Assembly: GCF_014839805.1 (NCBI RefSeq)
Contig: NC_051126.1
Location: 6,518,609 to 6,582,608, forward strand
Direction of reading: 5' to 3'
Length of the DNA: 64,000 nt
From: Manduca sexta
Lineage: Eukaryota > Arthropoda > Insecta > Lepidoptera > Sphingidae
Shown: piece after piece, positions 1 to 11,729 of the stretch
Layout of the letters: each line of letters starts with the position of its first letter
How positions within the stretch are numbered: the stretch's first letter is position 1
Position numbers and translations under genes: made by a program
Notes under the pieces: model-generated
Seen by the model: only the letters and a program-made list of their open reading frames with translations
Databases searched by the model: none
Told to the model about the DNA's origin: nothing

Positions 1-1564
1 TTTTATGAGTTCCAATTACATACACACATGTCGCAGACTTTACTACGTAAATCTGACCTCACAGTGTTGATATTGCATACTATCGAAGTTTTCGCCGTAA
101 TATTTTACGATCTTTATTTAACAAATACTCTCCTTTCGCTTCAGCCGCACAATTCGACTCATAATGATTGATGTTTTAATTTTGTAACGTTTAAACTTGA
201 ATAATAGCTTCTGTAATCGATTTCGAAATCAAGGTGAACCTTTGGAACCTTCTCGAAATTAATTTCGACCCGCGTTAGGGAGCGATGCCGTCAAAGCTGA
301 CTTGTGATACCGTTGACTGATCGGCTTTTGGACGGGTGGAATAGATGAAAGAAGTACGTGCTGCACCGTCCGTAGCGTTTGATGAATCGTCTACTTGTAA
401 TCGTTGGACCAACACGGGTTCCGTAATTTGTTAGGTGAGAGCTCCAGGGTCCTTTGCAGATGTGCACTATCATCCATTGTGAAGGAGCACGCGACTAGAT
501 TTTGAATTGGTTTAATCTTCACTGTATTATAACTTAACGTGCCAGTCATGGTTAGGCTTTTACTAAATGGAACTATGGATGTCAGTTTCGATTAGGTATA
601 TTAGACATTGTAAGTTTTTCAGTGATACAGATTAAAATATACAACCGCCTCTAAACGATTTGTAAAAATTTATTCAATCATTATAATGCGCCAGATATGT
701 AATAATATACATACAATTCGAGGATTTAACGGTACCACCTAAAATATTCAAATCATTTTGTTCTAAATGCAATATTATTTTTGTAATTCATAACATAAGT
801 TTTCCATTTTATATTGAGTGAACTTCTAATAAGTGTTTGCATAAATTCATAAACCGTTCACAAGGGTATGGGATTTATTAAGTTATTATAATATAGCGTG
901 CAAATATTCATAAAAGAAAATAAAGATCTGTATTAAAGAAGAAAAAAAAAACACATTTTAAGTGAACCATTTAAAGAGATACGTTTTGAAGCGCTAAGTG
1001 ATTATCATAATATAATATTTTTTGGATATATTAATAAACGAAGTTATTTCTTCGCGTTGGAATTCTTTAAAAATGAAGTTGCCTTCTCGCGTTAACTATT
1101 ATCTGTTGCAAATTAGTAAGAAAGGACCGTTTTTTTCACAGTATGACAGAATCTTAAGGGGCGTTAGAAAAAACAACGGCCAGAGATTGTATTAATGACG
1201 CTTACGTGCCGCTACTGAGCGGAGCTGAAATAAATCGATGTCTCGTAATCGACGGACTCACATTTCTGGCGATTTGTTACCGTAAATATATCATATTTTC
1301 TTTTACGTTGTTATTTATTTTGAGTATAACAATTTGCGATGTCGTTAGATACCGATAGAGAGGAAATCAGATGACGTAGATGAAAGATCAGTTCATATTA
1401 CTTACCAGTATATTTGGTTCTTAAGTAAAGAATTGTCTAGAATTGGTTAATATAACTTCTGAGTAGCACTGTTAAATTTAGTTATAGATACTTGTCTTTA
1501 CTTAATGGTATTTTGTTCCTAACCAGACCGATATCATATTTCAGTTTTTTAGTAAGCCTTTTCA
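1..1564. other. AT-rich stretch without a recognised gene
   Basis: No exon chain, tRNA or recognisable repeat could be assembled. A slightly GC-richer patch lies at about 260-480, with a donor-like TTAG|GTGAGA near 434-443, which could be a non-coding exon, but no matching acceptor or reading frame supports this. The rest is AT-rich intergenic or intronic sequence. Confidence 0.5.
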
Positions 1565-1880
1565 ATAGTCTAGTGGGGTGAGGAACGAACTGCCGAGACG
1601 AATATCCGCAGGTTCAAATTCCAAGGGCACACGCCTCTTGACTTATCTAATAATTGAGTGTATTCTTTGTGAATTATAGCTTGTTTTGACGATGAAGGAA
1701 AAGTCATGAGGAAACCTGCAGACTTGAGAATTGTCTATAGAAATTATGAGGGTATTTGAAGTCTTCCATTCCGCACTAGGCCATCTTGGTGGACCAAGAC
1801 CTAAACCCTCTCAGTAGTAGAGGCGGCCCGTACCCATCAGTAAGACAGTATGTAGTACGGGGCAGATATAATAAGCCCTC
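1565..1880 (+). repeat. tRNA-derived SINE copy (family A), diverged
   Basis: Begins with a tRNA-like head (AGTCTAGTGGGGTGAGGAACG) and a pol III B box, GGTTCAAATTCC, near 1611. The family body (AAGGGCACAC, GTGAGGAAACCTGCA, CACTAGGCCA) follows, and the 3' end is the AT-rich GGGCAGATATAATAA tail. It is diverged from the better copies at 10.46 kb and 19.4 kb, so it is an old insertion. Confidence 0.8.
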
Positions 1881-2600
1881 TTATTTGGAATACAAGTTAT
1901 CTGAAATTCGGTATGTCGTAATAGTCTTATGATTTATCATTGGTCGGCAGTGTAATCCCGCCGTCTAAGTTTATACGAGACCGCGTTCATAATCCCAGAC
2001 GGCATATTATAATGCTTCGTGTCGTGCTCTGATGGCTCATTTTAGATCATGAAGGGACCAACTAAATTGAATCTGCCATGGTCGCAGGTATTGAATGCCA
2101 TTGAGTTACTCAGTAATGACCAACCATTTCCACCCAAATGTTCTCAACAATAATTACTCTGAGTAGTGACAGAAATATCCAAATCAGTCACCAAGGCGAA
2201 CCACGACTTCCATCTAAAGAAAGTTCTTGTCGATAAAAATAAACATATTTTATTTGTTCTTACTAATATAAATGCGCAAGTTTCTGAAAATGTGTAGAGG
2301 ATTGTATAAACATACAAAAAAACATACAAACGTAAGATGTCAATGCAGAAATAACTGAACGGATTTGGATAAAATCCTGAAAGACCGACTTGGGCAGTAG
2401 CCCAAGGGTAAAAAGTATTTTATCGCGGTAATTTGCTCCCATTAGAAATAATTAAATGGAATCAATATATTTAGAATATGTTGAAAGAGTAGTCAGTTAA
2501 TTATAATAGGCAAAATATAATACACCGTTTTTGTGAAAACTCTAAATCTGTGTCAGCAATTACTGTGTGAGTGACACGCGCTCGAAATAATTATTGTATA

Positions 2601-2825
2601 CTAGCTTTTGCTCGCGGCTTCACCCGCATGAAGGAGTTTTCCGGGATGAAACACCCGCTATATATTTTACCGCGATAGAAGAAGATAATTTAAGACTTCC
2701 CAGGGTTTTAACTCGTTGGACTTTCTCCATAGCAAATTTCATAAAAATCCATTCAGTAGATTTTGAGTAAATCGAAAACATACAGACAGACAGAAAAGGG
2801 GTCTTTGTTTTATAATACGTATAGA
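2601..2825 (-). mobile_element. Short non-autonomous Helitron, diverged
   Basis: On the minus strand the unit starts TCTATACGTATTATAAAAC and ends with a GC-rich hairpin (GCGGGTGAAGCCGCG) followed by AGCAAAAGCTAG. This is the Helitron pattern of a 5' TC, a 3' hairpin, then CTAG. The base before TC is not the usual A, so the 5' end may have mutated. It has no coding capacity. Confidence 0.65.
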
Positions 2826-3124
2826 ATTTGATAACCTTTTATATAAAACCGGAGATTCCTGACCGCCATCCGTCATTATCGCTAAAGATAAAATGGTAAG
2901 TACAATACTAGTACACATAACGTACTATATAGTAATTAATGACAGTGACCTTTTAAATTGGTAGGTTCGTCATAAGTGCGGTCAATGTATGAATGAAACT
3001 CTAAAATGTTTAGTCTTGATTATATTGTGTTTTCTATGAGATATAAAATAGTGAATTTTTATCAATATTCCGCTGAATAATTACCGAATTTGTACTGATA
3101 AAAAATAGTTAATTGAAAGATATA

Positions 3125-3377
3125 CCCCTTATTCATAGACGTTATTTATCTAAGAACAGAGCATTGCTGTGATAACAAGTCTGTTTCTCAACTTTGTTTA
3201 TCTGAAAGCTGTTTGTTCAGCTTTGTTTACTAGATTCGAGTTGTATCTCAATATTAGCAAATCACAACGGCCCTATGTCTACGCACTGCGAAAGCTGCCA
3301 TGTCGTCAGCACTGAGAACAGACTTGTTATCACAGCAAAGATAGAGCATAGATAAATAACGTCTATGAATAAGGGGG
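3125..3377. mobile_element. MITE with long terminal inverted repeats
   Basis: The left end CCCCTTATTCATAGACGTTA is repeated in reverse complement at the right end (...GTCTATGAATAAGGGG). The similarity continues inward for roughly 60-70 bp and includes GCTGTGATAACAAGTCTGTT. The interior has no ORF. The target duplication is unclear (flanks GATATA and GATAAT), so the superfamily cannot be assigned. Confidence 0.75.
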
Positions 3378-3887
3378 ATAATGTATATACAATATTTTAT
3401 TATTAAAATGAAACATATTTTTTTTAATATACGATCATTTCTACTTTAAGCCGCCACTATTTAAGGCGTGACCTAAACCGTGTTGGCTTCTCATTAAGGT
3501 TACAGGCCAGGTTCATCGAACTATTCTCAAAATAAACATTGCTTCGCTAATATTCGGAAAATCCGCTCTATATTATAAAGCTTTGGGAACATCTAAAAAT
3601 GTTGTTAACTTGGTTAGACACCCACACAGAGTTTTCACATCGGAAAATTATTATTTTATAATTTTCATCGAAATTAACGCAATGACATTAAAAACTTTTA
3701 ATCAGATCGGGCAGAGTTCGAGACATTAAGACGAAACTTTTAATGCTGCAAAATAATGTCACAGCAGTTGAACATACTGGGTTCTATTTGAAAAATATAT
3801 ATTTGTAGTCATAATACCTTCATTATGTGATAAATACAAATTAAATTTCCTTTGCGAATTATTCTTTATAAAATTGACTTTTATATA

Positions 3888-4132
3888 TACAGGCATGTGA
3901 CCCCAGTGCATCTGATGGTAAGTGGAGTGGGGTCCAATAGAATGTCGACTGACGAGTGATGGTTACCCCACGACAATCGAAACAATTATGCCGGCCTATT
4001 GGAGCCAGATATACACAGGGAGATCCCGGAACGCGACACACTTATGTGGGCCACTATGAGGGATTTTAACACCTTGTGTACGGTGGTCGCTATCCGGGCG
4101 GATATAAAATATATCCTACCACCAGCAAAATT
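3888..4132 (+). repeat. Dispersed repeat (GCCGGCCTATTGG family)
   Basis: Shares long blocks with 62,240-62,425, including AATTATGCCGGCCT, GATCCCGGAACGCGACACAC and TATATCCTACCACCAGCAA. Partial copies occur at 28,585-28,690 (minus), 30,700-30,920 (minus, diverged) and 34,268-34,388 (plus). No terminal inverted repeats or long ORF were seen. It is probably the 3' part of a retroelement, class unknown. Confidence 0.7.
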
Positions 4133-4527
4133 AATTTCTGCATATTCTTTGTATTCTTTCTTGCAATGTGCTCGAAGAAGTGTGACTCCACATTTTAGTA
4201 GAATAAAAATTGGTGGAACAGATATACTGCTACTAATAAACCATTATCCAAAGACAAAAAATGAACTGCTCTAAACTTTTTTTTTTCTCTTCACACTTTA
4301 TCATGTACTGTAGTCTTTACCCTAAACTCATTGAAAAGAGCAACACCAGAGTTTCTTGCCCGTTCTTCTCTGGTGAAAACTGCTTTCCGAACTGGTGGTA
4401 GAGTTAATATTGACGGAATCTAAATAATGTATAACATTTTACAGATTCAAATAAATCATTTCATTTCAACAATAAAGTATATAAAGATAAACATTTGCCT
4501 AAGCGTAAAATATCAATGGCAATAAGG

Positions 4528-4728
4528 TTATAAATGGCATCGAATTGGATCATTGCATATACACACCGGATCCCGTTTAACACCTTCATTTGCGGAATAA
4601 TAGCAGATTATCCAAATATTGTTTGCTTGTGGTCCCACGGTGGTTATTAACTGCAACGGACCGTAATCTATGCGATTTGATATTTCGCTATCTGTTAAGC
4701 TTATTGTAAATATAAACGTAAGTAGCAT
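4528..4728 (-). CDS. Candidate small secreted cysteine-containing peptide (66 aa)
   Basis: An ATG-initiated minus-strand ORF. The first ~14 residues (MLLTFIFTISLTDS) look like a short signal peptide. The rest is polar with a Cys-rich end, KRDPVCICNDPIRCHL, placing four cysteines in all, three of them in the last dozen residues. A Lys-Arg pair precedes the Cys-rich tail and could be a processing site. No TATA box, splice sites or canonical poly(A) signal were found close by, and the family is not recognised. A chance ORF is possible; the signal-peptide-like start with clustered cysteines is the only support. Confidence 0.3.
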   Translation of the reverse strand: MLLTFIFTISLTDSEISNRIDYGPLQLITTVGPQANNIWIICYYSANEGVKRDPVCICNDPIRCHL

Positions 4729-7030
4729 GTTACTGTTGTTTGTGTTTGCAAAATGATTCCATTCTGTGTGTATGATGTATGAAATAAATTTTGAAGCATA
4801 TTTGTTTTGTAATTAAGATTTTGTTAGGTTAATTTTAGTGAACTTTCTTAATTGAAGTATATTGTTTGACTAGCTTATGCTAACGGTTCCGCCTGCAAAA
4901 AACTTCTTTCCTGTAATAAAATGTGACGGTGATATATTGTAGCTTTTTATTAGTGAAAGAATTGTTAGAATCGGAGATGAAGTTTTTTGATATTTCCGAA
5001 CCAAAGAGGGTCGGAATTTTGAGATTTTATTTTCTAATTTGTATAGAAATATTCTTTATGAACCTTAATTTGCACAAAAAATATATATTAACCATAAATT
5101 TATATCGCTTATACAAACATTTTACTTTCACAACACTGGCCATTTAATAAAAAAAGTAAGAAGGGTCCAAGATAATTCTTATTTTAAATAAAGTCCCATG
5201 CGGGTTAAATATAAACCGGCTAAGGAAACATTATTCTTCCTAATATACAGACAAAATAGATCGGTGTTACCTCCTTGATTTTTAACATTATTGTATACCA
5301 AAGAAAAATCTTACAATACGATTCATATAACATTTTGCTACAAAGTACTTTCTCTCAAAAGAGGTCGCAAATTTCATTTTCTAGTCACTTGAATTCGAAA
5401 CGGATAGGCATTAACGGCAATAGACATTCCACTGCGCAAATATGCCCTATTTATTTCGTCAAACAATCACATTCCGTTTATTGTTCTCGTTCAGAGAAAT
5501 TTCGATATTCCTACATAGATTTTAGACAAAGATTTGTATGAATAAAAAGATTATAAATTAAACGCCTTCAAAAACTACTAAAAATAATCTCACATAACAG
5601 GTATATACAGTTACCAATTTTGGAGTCGGTGACTAATTAAAATGAAACAAAACTAGATATATAAATTTACATATACAAAGGAATAACCGGCTAGGCGAAA
5701 AAAAAAAGTTTGTTTACTAAAGCTACTACAACGTTGGTATATTTCAATTACATAAACGGTGACGCAACTATTGAAACTAATACCAAGCAAAGAAAAGTGA
5801 TTATTTGCAAAAGGATTTACGCAACTGCATTTGTTATCGCACGATACATTTTTGGTAAGCGCCCCTATTTAAATATGTGGCACACTCTCTTAATTTTTCG
5901 TATACATACAGCTTACCTTTAGTAGTGAGTGAGAGTAAACGGTGTGTTAATTGACTAACTTTAAGTCAGCTATAAAAATGTGCGTTTGGTTTACATAAAA
6001 TGTTTTTGTTTTCTTTTCGAATCAGAAACTATGAATATATTTCATTTGAAGATATTTAATGATATTTTTATAATATAGGTAGTCCGAAATATCCTTGCAA
6101 AGTTATTTTAAACTTAGTTTTTCATCTACTCAATAATTAAAACTAGTAGTCGTCCAATAGTTGACATTCAACCGTTAAAATATTTGTGCCAATACTACAC
6201 ATAAATTTTATTTTTCTGCACTTCCCTACACGAACTTTAATTATGCCAAATCTCACACTTGTTCGAGCGCGCAATGTGCTTAAAAATGGGTAAATAGTTT
6301 TATCTTCCCATATTAATATATATTATCTCTTTATTTATTTATTTTATCTCTTGTTTTATATAGGCACTACATTAAAAAATGTATATTCATATCATTCATA
6401 TAATAAGAAAGCTAACTGTATTATCCACCATAGAATACACATCACAAAGACAGTAGTGAGATACTATCGACTGTGGTTTACACTCCACTAGAGCATTCGT
6501 CACGTGCCGACGTCGGTGACTGATAGCTAGGCAGACGCAAGGGTCGACGGATTGATCTAGGAATTACGTGGTTATCTTCCAAAATGATAGATGGCCGCCT
6601 CGGGATGGTGGATTATTGCCCAGCAGAAACCCCGATAGGCGTTTAGTGCGCGATAGTTGATTCGAACAGCTATTCCGTACCGTCGTTGTGGTCAGTAACT
6701 GTGGTAATATTTTCTCTTTTTGTCCTTATCTATGTCTCAGTCAACTTTTATGGATAGCTTGATCAATTTCGTCCGTGAAACTTGAAGCGTAAGGACAAAG
6801 TGTATGTATGCTGTTTAAGAAATATGAGCGTGTGTTTGAATGTAGTAGTTTTTCTATGAAGTTGTTGCTTATTTATTTAAGATCTATAATGATCGGATAT
6901 TTAATATTGAGGAAAATAATGAGCTGCGTGTTTTGGAAAATCTTTGCTATTCCAGTTGTTAATAGGCTCATACACATTATATACATAGTCATTTCTTTTA
7001 AACCTTCTGATCTTAACTATAACTATACTA
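4729..7030. other. No gene recognised
   Basis: AT-rich DNA with several short open frames of no coding character. A GC-richer patch at about 6440-6680 contains the near-palindrome GTCACGTGCCGACGTCGGTGAC around 6500, which includes a CACGTG E-box, but no exon or repeat copy could be attached to it. Confidence 0.5.
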
Positions 7031-7032
7031 AC

Positions 7033-7371
7033 TGCTTATAATAAAACAGCAGAATACGGCGTGTCTGTACATTGGAAGGAAGTAATAAAAAAGGGGATGA
7101 CAAAGAAAGAGTAATAGAACATAAATAAGCAATTTTTAGTTTTCTCCCTGTTTTTCAATTGGTTTGTTAGTGCACATCTGAAACTTCTGAACGGATTTTC
7201 ATGCAGTTTCACAGGTGGACAGCGTATGACAGGGATCAGAATATAAAGTTAGTTTCATCGAAATCGGATTTTGGAAAAAGTAATCATTTTATGATATTTA
7301 CAATTTACTTTAAAACTTTTCAAACTCAGACCTAAATCCACGTTAACAAAGTTGCGGGCACAACTTACTAG
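7033..7371 (+). mobile_element. Short Helitron, diverged
   Basis: The 3' end at 7351-7371 has a GC-rich stem region followed by CTAG and then T. The body shares a 5' segment (TATAATAAA(A)CAGCAGAA) and the block CTTCTGAACGG(A/G)TTTTC with the copy at 55.17-55.44 kb. It is non-coding and lies directly next to the mariner element. Confidence 0.55.
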
Positions 7372-7430
7372 TTGTGCAATAAACAGTAATTTGTATGATT
7401 TTTATCTAAACGCTTGAAATTATGAATATA

Positions 7431-8737
7431 CCTAGTCTTGCCATAAATATTGTAATAAAGAAAAAAGAAAATTGTTAACTGCAAATAACATTTATTACTT
7501 TTACAGTGTGTCAGTTTAATACATAAATATAAAACAATTAAAAATATAAAAAGCTTATTCGAAGTGGTCTCCATTGGCTGCAATACAGTCCTTTAAACGA
7601 TGAGGCCAGTTATCAATAGAAGCACGCACTCTTTCCATGGGAAAATTCTTCACTGCCAATCGTATAGATTGTTTTAGGGACTCCAAATTATCATGGCGTT
7701 TAGAGCAAGCTGTACTCTCTAAAACTGACCACAAATCATAATCCAGCGGATTAAGATCGGGACTAGACGACGGCCAGTCTTCAGCTCTGATGAAGTCCGA
7801 AACGTTCGATTCCAACCAAGACTGCGTGGACCGAGCTTTATGACCCGGCGCCGAGTCTTGCTGGAAGGACCATACTTGGTTATTGAACATGGTGATGTTA
7901 AGGGGCTTAACTACCTTCTCAAGAATGGTATCTTGATACACTTGTGCCGATGTTTTGATACCTTTTTCACAAAAATATGGCTCAGTCACTCCTTCATAGC
8001 TAACACCCCACCAAACCATCACTGAAGTCGGATAATGTCCACGTTGCACTCTGTCGACTAATTGGGAAGCTTCCTTAGAGCTTTGAGCATAAATACGGTC
8101 ATTTTGTTTGTTAAAATGTTGCTCAATTGTAAAAATTTTCTCATCCGTAAACAAAATTTTTCTGTGACCTCCCTTTGCGTACCGCTTCAGTAGTTGTTTC
8201 GATTTTACCACCCTATTCTTCTTTAAATTATCAGTTAAGAAATGGCCAGTGCGTCTCTTATAGGCTGCAAGTCCTAAGTCATCTTTTAAAATACGCGACA
8301 TGGTTCTAGGTGCTATCTTCATTTCCCGAGATAAAATCTTTTGCTTTCGGACAGGATTTCTTCGAATTCTTTCCCTTACTGCTTTGACCACCTTTTTCGT
8401 ACGAACACTACGTGGACGGCCAGATCTTTTTCTGTCACAAACAGAGGAGGTCTCATTGTACCTATTAATAGCCCGGTACACAAACATTTTACTAATACCA
8501 AGTGTATGGAGAGTTTTAAAAATTGCATTTGGCTCCATACCTACTTTGTGTAATGCTATCACAGCGATTCGGTTCTCTTTATCACCCCACACCATTTTAA
8601 TATCGCAAAATATTTTACAATGTATTGGCGCCAAAATGAGAAAACACAATGAACAATCGTATAAAAATGACAGATTCGAAATTCAAATGTAATATTTTTT
8701 TATAATTAAGTGTAACAGTATTTATGGCCAGACTAAG
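7431..8737 (-). mobile_element. Complete mariner-like element, maT (DD37D) type, ~1.3 kb
   Basis: The termini are inverted repeats: left CCTAGTCTTGCCATAAATAT and right (reverse complement) CTTAGTCTGGCCATAAATAC. Both are flanked by TA (7429-7430 and 8738-8739), the target duplication of the Tc1/mariner superfamily. The 1307-bp element contains a single uninterrupted minus-strand transposase ORF. The TIRs differ at several positions, yet the ORF is intact, so the insertion is old enough for end mutations but not for coding decay, or it is conserved by chance. Confidence 0.9.
7555..8595 (-). CDS. maT-type mariner transposase (346 aa, intact)
   Basis: Cut-and-paste transposase of the Tc1/mariner superfamily. 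The N-terminal ~115 residues form the paired helix-turn-helix DNA-binding region, with the linker motif SGRPRSVRT at about residues 58-66. The catalytic triad is visible: Asp151 in LFTDEK, Asp247 in FQQDSAPGH and Asp285 in NPLDYDLW. There are 37 residues between the second and third Asp, which is the DD37D signature of the maT clade rather than DD34D mariner. WWGV precedes the second Asp, as in the family. The start was set at the ATG giving MVWGDKENR (8595); an upstream in-frame ATG at 8649 would add 18 unrelated residues. No stop or frameshift interrupts it. It ends GDHFE-stop, about 125 bp inside the left TIR. Whether it is active cannot be judged from sequence alone. Confidence 0.92.
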   Translation of the reverse strand: MVWGDKENRIAVIALHKVGMEPNAIFKTLHTLGISKMFVYRAINRYNETSSVCDRKRSGRPRSVRTKKVVKAVRERIRRNPVRKQKILSREMKIAPRTMSRILKDDLGLAAYKRRTGHFLTDNLKKNRVVKSKQLLKRYAKGGHRKILFTDEKIFTIEQHFNKQNDRIYAQSSKEASQLVDRVQRGHYPTSVMVWWGVSYEGVTEPYFCEKGIKTSAQVYQDTILEKVVKPLNITMFNNQVWSFQQDSAPGHKARSTQSWLESNVSDFIRAEDWPSSSPDLNPLDYDLWSVLESTACSKRHDNLESLKQSIRLAVKNFPMERVRASIDNWPHRLKDCIAANGDHFE

Positions 8738-8741
8738 TATA

Positions 8742-10462
8742 CCTATTATTTTGTATCGTGACCCACGGTCAATTTTTACGACACTACTATCTGAAACAAT
8801 ATGATTAATAAGTACCTACTACTTAATCATCAATAATATGTATTACGAAAATGTTGAAACTCTATCGTAAGCACGGTTTCACACGAGTAGCCAAAAAAAA
8901 ATACGAAAAAAATATCTCCTATCGAGAAATTAATACGACCACCACGAACTCAACAACACTCGATAAGAAAAAAACTAATTAAAATGACACAATTTTATTA
9001 TATTATGGCAACTTTTTCTAAAATTGACCTCTGTATCACCAACAACACGTGATTATCTAGAAAAGGCCTATGTCTTATAATACTAACTAGAAAACTACTA
9101 ACGTATGTCGGATGGTACAAAAATAAATTGCGTCATATTACCCCACGTGGTTTATTATCTATAAATTAGACACCAGTTGACCTTTTATTTGCGAGAATTT
9201 GAACTGTGTTAAAAGTTTAATTACCTAAATGATTATGTGGGCCACGTGGTTTTTTATGTGTATTCTAGGTATTTGACCTTATATTTTCAAGAATTTGAAC
9301 TGTGATAAGAAAGTAGTTACCTAAATGATTATTGAATGAACACGCCACCTAGCTTATGTTTATAATTTTTTTTATAACCGGAATGATTATTGAATAACAT
9401 GTTGCCAATTGATTATATTATCGCGTATTTTTTGCATCCGTTTAAAGGTTAACTATGATCAAGCAGGGATATTAATTCAATAATCTTGATCGCTTTAGTG
9501 ATTGTCGTAAACAATACGGCGTATTATATGCACGAAATATCGTACCTTTTCATAATAATGTACCCGGAAATTGCATTACAAGGCCATACGTTTAAATTTA
9601 TTGCAATCTATTCAAATCTACGTTCAAAAAGTTTTTATTAGTTTATAATATAAGGAAACTGTGTCTATTAAATGATGTATAAATTTATTAGTTTGTCTCG
9701 CTTGATATGTTTAATAAATGGTGTTTATAGTATAAATTATAAAATTGATTATCACCTTTGATTGCTGTTCTTACTTAGTTGCAGTTAATAAGTGCTTTAT
9801 GTTTTTAAAATGGTAGCATTTATTTAATGTATAGATTATCTATAGCCTTCGTTATTGTATAATTTAGTAAACCGGTATTAGCTTTGTAGACATTTACATG
9901 CGTAAATGCACATGTCACTATTAACGTGCATATCAATACGTAAAAAATATTTTTTATTCCCTTTTTAAGCATACCTGCGCACACGCAGAAGTGAGAGATT
10001 TTGAATGATTAAAGTTCATATGTAGGACTACAGAAATATAAAATTGATGTATAATATTTGTTACAAATATACTACATTCGACGGTCGAATATTTACCGCT
10101 GGACGACTACTAGTTAGTTTAAGATCATCAATTTACATTCGTCACAATTCACGTTACATTTATGAAATAAAAATAAATAAAACAACATTTTAAATACATG
10201 GTGACTACTATAATGCACGCAATATATTAAAAAAAAAACGTTTTTAAATTAATATTTTATAGTAATCTTAGTTGTAATTATTAACAGAAATATTGTTAAA
10301 AAAAATCGAGATTAGAAAATGTAGCACTCTGTAATTGAGAGCACATGTTTGGCTCAGTGGTGAAGGATCCATATAACCCGATTCCCATCGGTTTCCCTTT
10401 ATTTAGTATTTCTGTATTCTAATTAATATCAACAGAACAATTTGCAGACCGCATTTAGTGCA
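8742..10462. other. AT-rich stretch without a recognised gene
   Basis: No coding exon or well-formed repeat apart from the E-box duplication at 9046-9335. The sequence is strongly AT-biased and has no splice-compatible frames. Confidence 0.5.
9046..9335. promoter_or_regulatory. Diverged ~99-bp tandem duplication with CACGTG E-boxes
   Basis: Three CACGTG palindromes lie at 9046-9051, 9144-9149 and 9243-9248. The last two are exactly 99 bp apart and head two diverged repeat units that share CCACGTGGTTT, GAATTTGAACTGTG and TTACCTAAATGATTAT. CACGTG is the core bound by bHLH factors such as CLK/CYC, Max and USF. A regulatory role is inference; a decayed tandem repeat explains it equally well. Confidence 0.4.
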
Positions 10463-10830
10463 GAGGCGATAGCCTAGTTGGGTGTGGAACGGACTGCCAA
10501 GACGAATGTCCGCAGGTTCAAATCCCAAGGGCACACACCTCTGACTTATCTAAAATCATGTGTGTATTCTTTGTGAATTTATCGTTCGCTTTAACGGTGA
10601 AGGAAAACATCGTGAGGAAACCTGCACATCTGTTAAGTTCTCTATAGGAATTTCGAAGGTGTGTGAAGTCTACCAATCCGCACTAGGCCAGCGTGGTGGA
10701 CTAAGGCCTAATCCCTCTCAGTAGTACCTCTACTACTGAGAGGGATTAGGCCTGGCCTTCTCAGGTCCGTGCTCAGCAGTGGGCAAGTATATAATACAGG
10801 GCTGATATTATTATATTATTACTATTATTT
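10463..10830 (+). repeat. tRNA-derived SINE copy (family A), near complete, with internal hairpin
   Basis: The best plus-strand copy. The A box TAGCCTAGTTGG (10,472-10,483) and B box GGTTCAAATCC (10,516-10,526) match the pol III consensus exactly, followed by the family body and a (TAT)n tail near 10,800-10,830. Within it, 10,705-10,752 is a perfect 22-bp inverted repeat with a 4-base loop, made by an extra inverted copy of GGCCTAATCCCTCTCAGTAG, which other copies lack. Confidence 0.88.
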
Positions 10831-11126
10831 ATGCAATTTAGTACCTATATGTTGCGTCGGGTTCCCTTTTAGTAATTTTCACCTTTCGCCATCTGTTTGG
10901 TTAAATAGACGCGACTTGACATCACAAAAATCTATGGGTGATCTACTTACTAAAAATAGTTCGTTACAAAATTAGACGTTACGCTAATTGCTACTGTTTT
11001 TCAATACGCACAATTTGTGAGTTGTTACTCATGACATACATAGAAGTAATACTAGCATCGACTCACGACTACACTTTCGTGAAATTGTCCAAGTTTTTTG
11101 GGGATATAATTAGCCTTTATTCTCGA

Positions 11127-11380
11127 CTAGCTTTGCTCGCGGCTTCGCCCACATGAAGGAGTTTCCCGGGATATTTTTTTTTTCTGACTTACTTGATATG
11201 TATCGTTATATTATGACCAAATTACACAAAATTATTTTAAATTGTAGCCTATGTGTTATCCTGATGTATAACCAATATAACTGGAACGTTTCATCCAAAT
11301 CCGTTCAGTAGTTTTTTCGTGAAAGTGGAACAAACATACATCTATCCTCACACACTTTCGCATTTATAATATTAGTAGGA
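11127..11380 (-). mobile_element. Short Helitron, well-preserved ends
   Basis: On the minus strand it reads A|TCCTACTAATATTATAAATG at the 5' end and ends with a GC-rich hairpin (GGGCGAAGCCGCGAG) plus CAAAGCTAG. It is 254 bp and non-coding, and contains the family block ACTACTGAACGGATTTGGAT. Insertion between A and T fits Helitron rolling-circle transposition. Confidence 0.75.
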
Positions 11381-11729
11381 TTTAGCCAATCTGTGTCAAT
11401 CCATTTAGCGCTTAATAAATAATGAGTAGTGTGCTAATACTCAAACATTATTGCAGATTTTCACATTGCCTGAAACATTAGTATAATAGCTGGTTTTCAT
11501 GTGGTGTGGTGTTTCTAGTGGCCTTCACGCTTCAAGTATCATGAAAACCGTTCATGTCCGATGTCAATTATATTATTACACGCATGACGTGTTATAAAAA
11601 AAGTCCCAGTGGTTATTGGATGAATTGAAAATTAAAGATTCAGTTCTCTATCACATTACTAGAATTGATCTCTGAAGAAAATATAAAAATATCCTGTGTT
11701 CTTTCCTGGGGTTTTACTTACTCTGTGAC

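Noticed and set aside
8300..8692. Plus-strand frames across the mariner
   Set aside because: Antisense of the transposase, which has catalytic residues and TIR context on the minus strand.
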